64,000 nt of DNA from Floccularia luteovirens. Lineage: Eukaryota > Basidiomycota > Agaricomycetes > Agaricales > Squamanitaceae. The stretch is taken from assembly GCA_009739215.1 (NCBI GenBank), contig VSJF01000002.1, positions 1,054,001 through 1,118,000 of the forward strand, written 5' to 3'. This document shows positions 58,788-64,000 of the stretch, piece by piece. The notes under the pieces are model-generated. The model was given only the letters and a program-made list of their open reading frames with translations. It made no database searches and was not told the DNA's origin. Numbering within the stretch: position 1 is the first letter of the stretch; each line of letters opens with the position of its first letter. The position numbers and the translations under genes were made by a program.

Positions 58788-60172
58788 TTATTCCCCGCGT
58801 AAGCAGCCTCCAGGTAACAAAAATCGGAATTTTTCTGCGTTTTCAATCAGGTATCGCGGAAGACCAACTGCCGACGATGATCTGTTTATACATATGATTT
58901 AGTATTGAAGCTAAAGTTGGGAATTAGCTGAAACAAAATTTGGTTAAAACTCACGGACTGAGACTGAGCTGTGAAACCAGATCCAAATACTATGAAACAA
59001 GAATGGCATCTTCAGTTACAATGTTCCGGCAAATAATAGTTACAGTCACCCACACTATAAGCTTCAGGTAACATATCGAAGATATCTTTGCCCTGACAAA
59101 TGATTTGTTGTATACGTTTGGGTTCCAGCAAATCTGCACGCCCGCCAATACGATCTGAGTGTGAGAAACCCTTCATCTTGACTACGTATTCAGGTATTGT
59201 GCGGAAGCAGTAACTGCAATGCCAACCGGCATCTGCAAGAATGAACGAAGTACTCTTTGAATGGCGGTAATAGCTATCAGCTTTCCAAAGATGGGCACTA
59301 GCACGCCAGCTGGAGAGGCCAATGAGCCACTCGAAGCTAGATATATGATCAGTTATGTGAGCCTCGTGCCTAGAGTGTAATACAGGATGGATTGAGAATT
59401 ACCTATAAAGATAGTTTCGCAATTGAAGATGGACAGCTGATCCAAAATCACAGGCCTTGAGTAACGCGACGGTGTGACGTGCCGGGATTTCATCAATATC
59501 AGACATTAAAACGACAACGGGAGTGTCTTTGCTGTAGTGAGCAACCTGACTGCGCAGAAGCGAGGTCATGGTATCCCTAGTATATGCTTCAACGTTCCAT
59601 GCTGTTTGGCCGGGCTCCAGAGGGAATCCAGGAAGGCTTAAAATTGAAGTCAATGGTAAGTTATTATTTTTGTTTAAATGAAGAAAGATTTACAATCGGT
59701 ATATAATTTTCTTTTCAAACTTCATAAATCTTGCACGGTGGTCTGCAAAATAGGTGTCCTTTGGAAGGCCAGTAAATGTTGTATTTGACTCCACGATCAG
59801 GAAGTAGTCTATGACTTCGTCAAGCTCGTTCATGCGGATTTCCAGCAAATCCAGCTCGCTGCTCATCAACACTGCGTCTAACACCATCACCTGTTTGTCG
59901 ACACTATCCTCAGGTTTATCCTCTCCACTTGCGGCGCCTCTGAGAGTCCATCCATGTAAACTACAAAGATGAGCGTCGGGAAGCATTCCGTCCGCGTGGT
60001 AATGTGAGATCACATCTTGAGGGGCTTCATCAACATCCCATAAAGGCCGAGTTGCATATGAAATGAGATTTCTGATCTGATATATGTTGTGCAAAGTGAA
60101 ATAAAATATGAAGGAAGAGAGAAGAAGGGCAGCAATGAACACTGGGGCTGAGCGCCGTCGAGGTAGTAGCAT
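58788..60172 (-). CDS. Glycosyltransferase family 17 (N-acetylglucosaminyltransferase III-like)
   Basis: Type II membrane glycosyltransferase related to bisecting beta-1,4-GlcNAc transferase. N-terminal signal anchor [19 protein letters not shown] after MLLPRRR. Catalytic-domain signatures: [60 protein letters not shown] (metal-binding DIDE) and [20 protein letters not shown]. The end is easily missed: the exon with [11 protein letters not shown] splices to [12 protein letters not shown] and then [30 protein letters not shown], stop 58788. Reading on without splicing gives a false end at 59012. Four introns. Acceptor specificity in fungi is unclear because complex N-glycans are absent. Confidence 0.9.
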
Positions 60173-60274
60173 TGCAGTGTCGTTAGCGTTAGAATTATAA
60201 TTAGCTCACACAACCCGGTTCAGTATCAATGTCACGTGATATGGTACAATTGTATATAGAATTACATAACACAT

Positions 60275-61965
60275 TCACCAAAACCTTGGGCCTGTGTTTA
60301 TAATCAAAGGTGGTCGCATTCTACGTCCTTCAGCATTCTGCACAGCTGTTACTTGAATCACTGGTGGTACAACCGTATCCTCGGTTCTTGATTCAGGGGT
60401 ATTTTGGCCCTTTGGCGCTGGAATCATGAGGAAAGGAACCTGCAACAGCATGAAACTTCAATTAAACTGCTGTAAAAAAAAATTATTCACCCCAATATGA
60501 GCCATGAACCTATTGAGATCCCTCTCACGGGAATCAATTTCTTTTTCGTCGTCATCATTAGAGATCACGATATCAGGAAGTGCCTTCGGTTTAGGATTTT
60601 CCGTAGTTGGAGTGGGCATTGTACTTGCCATATCCGAAGAACTAGGTCCGTCACTTTCCCCTCCAAGCCCATAGTCTCGCAAGAGTGAACGCGCAGCCTC
60701 AGGTCCAAGTGCAAAGAGTGATTTGAGATCGCGTGGGAATAAAGGCGATGGTGTGCATGGTATTGTTTCAAGGGCACTGCGGGGCGGTGCGAGCAATGAA
60801 GATGATATGTAAGGATATGCAGAAGGCATTGTCGCAATTGGAGTTGGAGCTGGAACCCTTGGGACTGGTGATACTGGTGTGGCTGGATAAAATGAAAATG
60901 ACACCGATTTTGGTACGACATAAGTCGGGGACTGCTCCGGAGTTGGCAGAGGGCGGAGGAGGGGACGCAACGGGGCATTGAGCGATGTAGCTTCTACGTT
61001 GGAATTGAACCGCCGTGCCTCACTAATCAACGGGAAATCAGTGTCCGAGACGATGAAGGCGATCGAGACGTACGAGTTATGTAAATCACTTTTTACTTGT
61101 TGGATTTGTCGCTTATGAGTCTTAACTTGCTGACGAAGGTCTTTAGGAATCTGTTTTTGTAGCTATGCCTCTATCTTTTAACATCAAGAATATTCACCAA
61201 AGGAAGTAAACATACCTCAGCACGTACTCTTTCTTCAACCTTAATAGCAACTTGTTCATGTATCGTGGCATAAATCTCGCGTCTTATCCGGCCAGCCACG
61301 GCATCCTTGACTTTCTTCTCAAGTTCGAGCTGGACCTTTCTAATTTCATCTGTTTGTCGTGCAATCATATCTTCTACAGTTTTTCGAACATGTTTGACCT
61401 GTCAAAGTGGTAACGATCGTCACAAATTCAATGATAACAGCACGTAAGAACTTCAAGCAATTTCACTCACTTGTTCGAGGACTCGCACGTTCGACACTAG
61501 GGCCACCATCCGGTCCGTCTGTGCATCCAAGCGCCCAAACGTATCGCGCAATTCTCCCATCGTTCGTTTCATCCCGGCAAACACACTGGCAATTGCCACA
61601 ATATCCGGGGAGAGCACATCGACATCCGCCATGCCTGATGGCCTCATGGTTGAACAAGAAAGAGTATCTGTTTCGGTAAATTCGTCTTGATCGTAGACGC
61701 TGTCCTCATCAATGAGAGTAGCTGTTTGCTCGTTGATTGAGGAGCCAAGTGTCGAAGAGGAATCAATTAAAAAGGTCTGTATTCCAGATACACCCTGATC
61801 ACTGTCCCCGCCTCCACGTGCCTTTCCTAGTTCTCTATCCGGGAAAGAAGGGCCAGTCACTACATTGACAGGATTGGGCGTCTGAGGAATTATGATAGAA
61901 GGCTTCTTTGGACGCCTTCTCTGCGATTTGGGAGTGTTTGGGGACATCGCTTGGTGAATGGGCAT
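60275..61965 (-). CDS. Coiled-coil protein of unknown function (paralogue of 29263-30345)
   Basis: No named domain. The N-terminus is basic and disordered (SPNTPKSQRRRPKKPSIIIP), followed by acidic Ser/Thr-rich sequence. Residues about 120-280 form long coiled coils: GMKRTMGELRDTFGRLDAQT, RKVQLELEKKVKDAVAGR, EQVAIKVEERVRAE, then KQIPKDLRQQVKTHKRQIQQ. The C-terminal half is Pro-rich (APLRPLLRPLPTPEQSPTYV) and ends with a conserved block shared with the paralogue: LFPRDLKSLFALGPEAARSL, LRDYGLGGES, NRFMAHIG, and FLMIPAPK. Four exons join in frame to TGPRFW at 60275. Probably a structural or scaffolding protein; function unknown. The GT17 gene lies about 100 bp downstream on the same strand. Confidence 0.7.
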
Positions 61966-63857
61966 TGGAGGGTAAAAAGTAGGGTTTGCTAAATGTGAAA
62001 TTGACCACGAGCCTGCGCAGTTCCTTTATCGAATTGTTTCGTACTTGAATGTAGATAAGAAAAGTTGGATTATGGTGATTAAAACGTTGAGGAAAGCAGG
62101 AATGAAATTTATATGGTTGAAGGTAAGGTTCACGAGCTTGGGATGCGATGCAGATGTATATAATGCCTATGCAGCATGGCTTATTCGCGGTGTCCAGGCT
62201 CGTGATAACATGCTTTAAACCTTGGGATATTGGGCTATTAGTGAGATTGCAGCCAATGGAGGGGACATGCGGCCGCAGCATGGTGATATGCACACAGTGT
62301 GAACGGTTTTTGTGCCAATAGCGAGATATATGGGTGTGGGTATGAATACCTGTACGCCAGGTATCTGGTTTAGCTTCGAAATCCCCTCACTCTCGAGGGC
62401 CGTATACATTGGGAGCAGTTCCGGTTCACGGCATCATCCCCCAGAACATTCACAGCGCTTGACAAAAAGGGTGACTGGCTTCCATCTTTTCTCATTTCAA
62501 TTTTTTTTTTCATTTCATTAGCGTTGCGAGATGATGTGCAAAGTACGATCTGGTACCTCTTCTTTTTGTTTCTGAGCCCATCGCAACAGCTCTTTGTTCC
62601 TGTGAATCCGGAGGATAGCAACAACACCCTACTTGCCATTCAAGACAATCAGTTGGTCGGATATATGTATAGTTGCCCCTTTTTTTCATGCACCGGGTGG
62701 TTACCTCCCGCATTGCACAGGCCCCAATCTTCAGCGGGTAGGAGTTGAGACCGACGGGATTCACCTCAAGTAGTAAACAAGGCGAACTATAGAGAGCCAT
62801 AAGATCAACCTGTCACAGCAGAGCATATTGACACGCGTACTGCCTCGAGGCAAAGTCGAGATAAACATTCGCGATTAAAATAAAATTTTCTCTTCAACCC
62901 GACTCGGACTCACCTCATTGCAACCCAAACTGGGTCACTCTCCACGTGATCCTGAGAGAAATCCTTGTTTATTCAACAGTCCTAAGAATAGATTTAACCG
63001 TGGAATTTGAAATAAAACAATGAGCAGAGAAAACAGAACATTGATTTGTTTTATTAGGTATACACTAATGTTGGAAAGACTGCAACAGGACGTTATAAAC
63101 AATTTCTCTCGACGGCACTGCACCTACATAGCAAATAATTAAAAACCAGGAGGTAAATCAAACGACACAGAGATAGGGAAAGGGGTTGAGATCATGCATG
63201 ATAGAAAAATCAAAGACAGGAATGTTTCGGAAACGAGACGCAGGCCGCAATAGACAGGAAAGATTCGAACTTGGCGTGTGGATATATGAAATACATCTTG
63301 TTTAACAGTAAGTACGTAGACGAAGAAAAGGATCCGGAAAGAAAGGGTTGAATGTATTTTGGGGTGCGCAGATATCTGGGCGGGAATAGTGAAATGGGCA
63401 AGATAAAAAGGCAGCACATAATAAGAGACGTTTGGACAGATATAAAGTGATAGTGGATAGGTTTATAAAGGAGGTCAGTAAGAGGTGAGAGTTACAAGAG
63501 CTTGGAAAAAAAAACAGCAGGGAGCAGATATAGGATCAAGAGAGAAATGGAACGTTTTAGCGGAATACTGCGATGATTATCGGGGTAACGGCAGGTGTGG
63601 ATGTGACCAGGATATAATGAATGGAGTCAGAAAGCGACCACTCGGAATAAAAAGAAAAACCAAAGTTGAAGGGGCTACACAGCAGCGCCATAGTGGACGA
63701 GATAAAAAAGTCCAATAGTAGGAGTGACGAAAGATATGTCAATTGATGACATAAAGAAAGCCAAAAAGGAGACGAATTGAATATAAAAATCGGAGATCAA
63801 GATATACCAGTAAAAATAGTAGACCATTGGCTACTAGGAGAGTGTGCAGAGCGAGTC
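61966..63857. other. Long intergenic region, no gene recognised
   Basis: About 1.9 kb between the coiled-coil gene start and the next minus-strand stop. Several 60-96-codon frames occur on both strands without motifs or splice support. The right part is probably 3' untranslated sequence of the gene cut by the window edge. Confidence 0.4.
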
Positions 63858-64000
63858 TCAGTATCCCAGTAGACCGTCCTCTTCTGGCCGACCGAGCAAA
63901 GCGTGTGCCAGTTCACTGGTGCTCCCAAAACCCATAGGTGCGGAAAGTGACCCCATCTGGGTTCCGTTGCCCGCAATAGGAGAGTTCGGGTGTGTAGTAT
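63858..64000 (-). CDS. 3' end of a protein gene cut by the window edge
   Basis: Minus-strand frame open from the right window edge to a stop at 63858-63860. It encodes a Gly/Ser/Pro-rich tail including GNGTQMGSLSAPMGFGSTSE and AHALLGRPEEDGLLGY. The composition (polar, low complexity, few rare codons) is typical of C-termini of fungal regulatory proteins. About 47 residues are visible and no family can be named. The other two frames on this strand are less convincing, but one stays open for longer, so the call is tentative. Confidence 0.4.
   Translation of the reverse strand, partial: TTHPNSPIAGNGTQMGSLSAPMGFGSTSELAHALLGRPEEDGLLGY

Noticed and set aside
63139..63742. Open frames of 60-92 codons on both strands
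   Set aside because: No motif or splice evidence; the region is better read as 3' untranslated sequence of the gene at the right edge.
1..64000. Transposons, CRISPR arrays, telomeric repeats
   Set aside because: No transposase, reverse transcriptase, long terminal or inverted repeats, regularly spaced repeats or telomere-like tandem units were seen.

Overview
The window is a gene-dense piece of a fungal nuclear genome, most probably an agaricomycete mushroom. Almost every protein gene is split by many short introns (about 45-110 nt) with GT(A/G)NGT donors and CTNAY-like branch points. Gene families also fit: phenylalanine ammonia-lyase, TmpA-like membrane flavoprotein, F-box-like proteins and 4-coumarate-CoA-ligase-like enzymes. 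About 30 genes are recognised; no transposon, virus or CRISPR array was seen.

Layout. 1.8-6.4 kb: phenylalanine ammonia-lyase and an FAD amine oxidase, both plus. 6.7-10.7 kb: mitochondrial-type large subunit of arginine-specific carbamoyl-phosphate synthase (minus). 12.4-22.4 kb: TmpA-like flavoprotein, oligoribonuclease, prenyltransferase-alpha-repeat protein, the ERAD receptor HRD3 and a DEK_C/SWIB protein. 22.6-28.2 kb: C2H2 protein, F-box-like protein and a SAP/F-box/ankyrin protein. 28.4-39.3 kb: a minus-strand run with two unknown proteins, a 2-hydroxyacid dehydrogenase, a LARGE-type glycosyltransferase, N-acetylglucosamine kinase, two tandem ERV14/cornichon cargo receptors and an RRM protein. 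39.6-46.6 kb: two tandem AMP-binding CoA ligases with peroxisomal C-termini and a third, internally deleted copy. 47.2-49.0 kb: a probable RNase MRP RNA, an unknown Cys-bearing protein and an intron-containing tRNA-Leu. 49.2-62 kb: Asteroid-type nuclease, NAD(H) kinase, microcephalin-like BRCT protein, GT17 glycosyltransferase and a coiled-coil protein. The right edge cuts the 3' end of one more minus-strand gene.

How genes relate. Most are independent housekeeping genes (arginine synthesis, ERAD, COPII cargo export, RNA turnover, NADP supply). The ammonia-lyase could supply cinnamate to the peroxisomal CoA ligases, but they lie 35 kb apart, so this is only a pathway inference. The ERV14 pair, the ligase trio and the two coiled-coil genes are local duplications at different stages of decay.

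Caution. Four otherwise well-conserved genes each need exactly one base removed to be read through, and HRD3 has an unresolved reading-frame break near its N-terminus. Single-base insertion errors in the assembly are the simplest explanation, but real pseudogenisation is not excluded.
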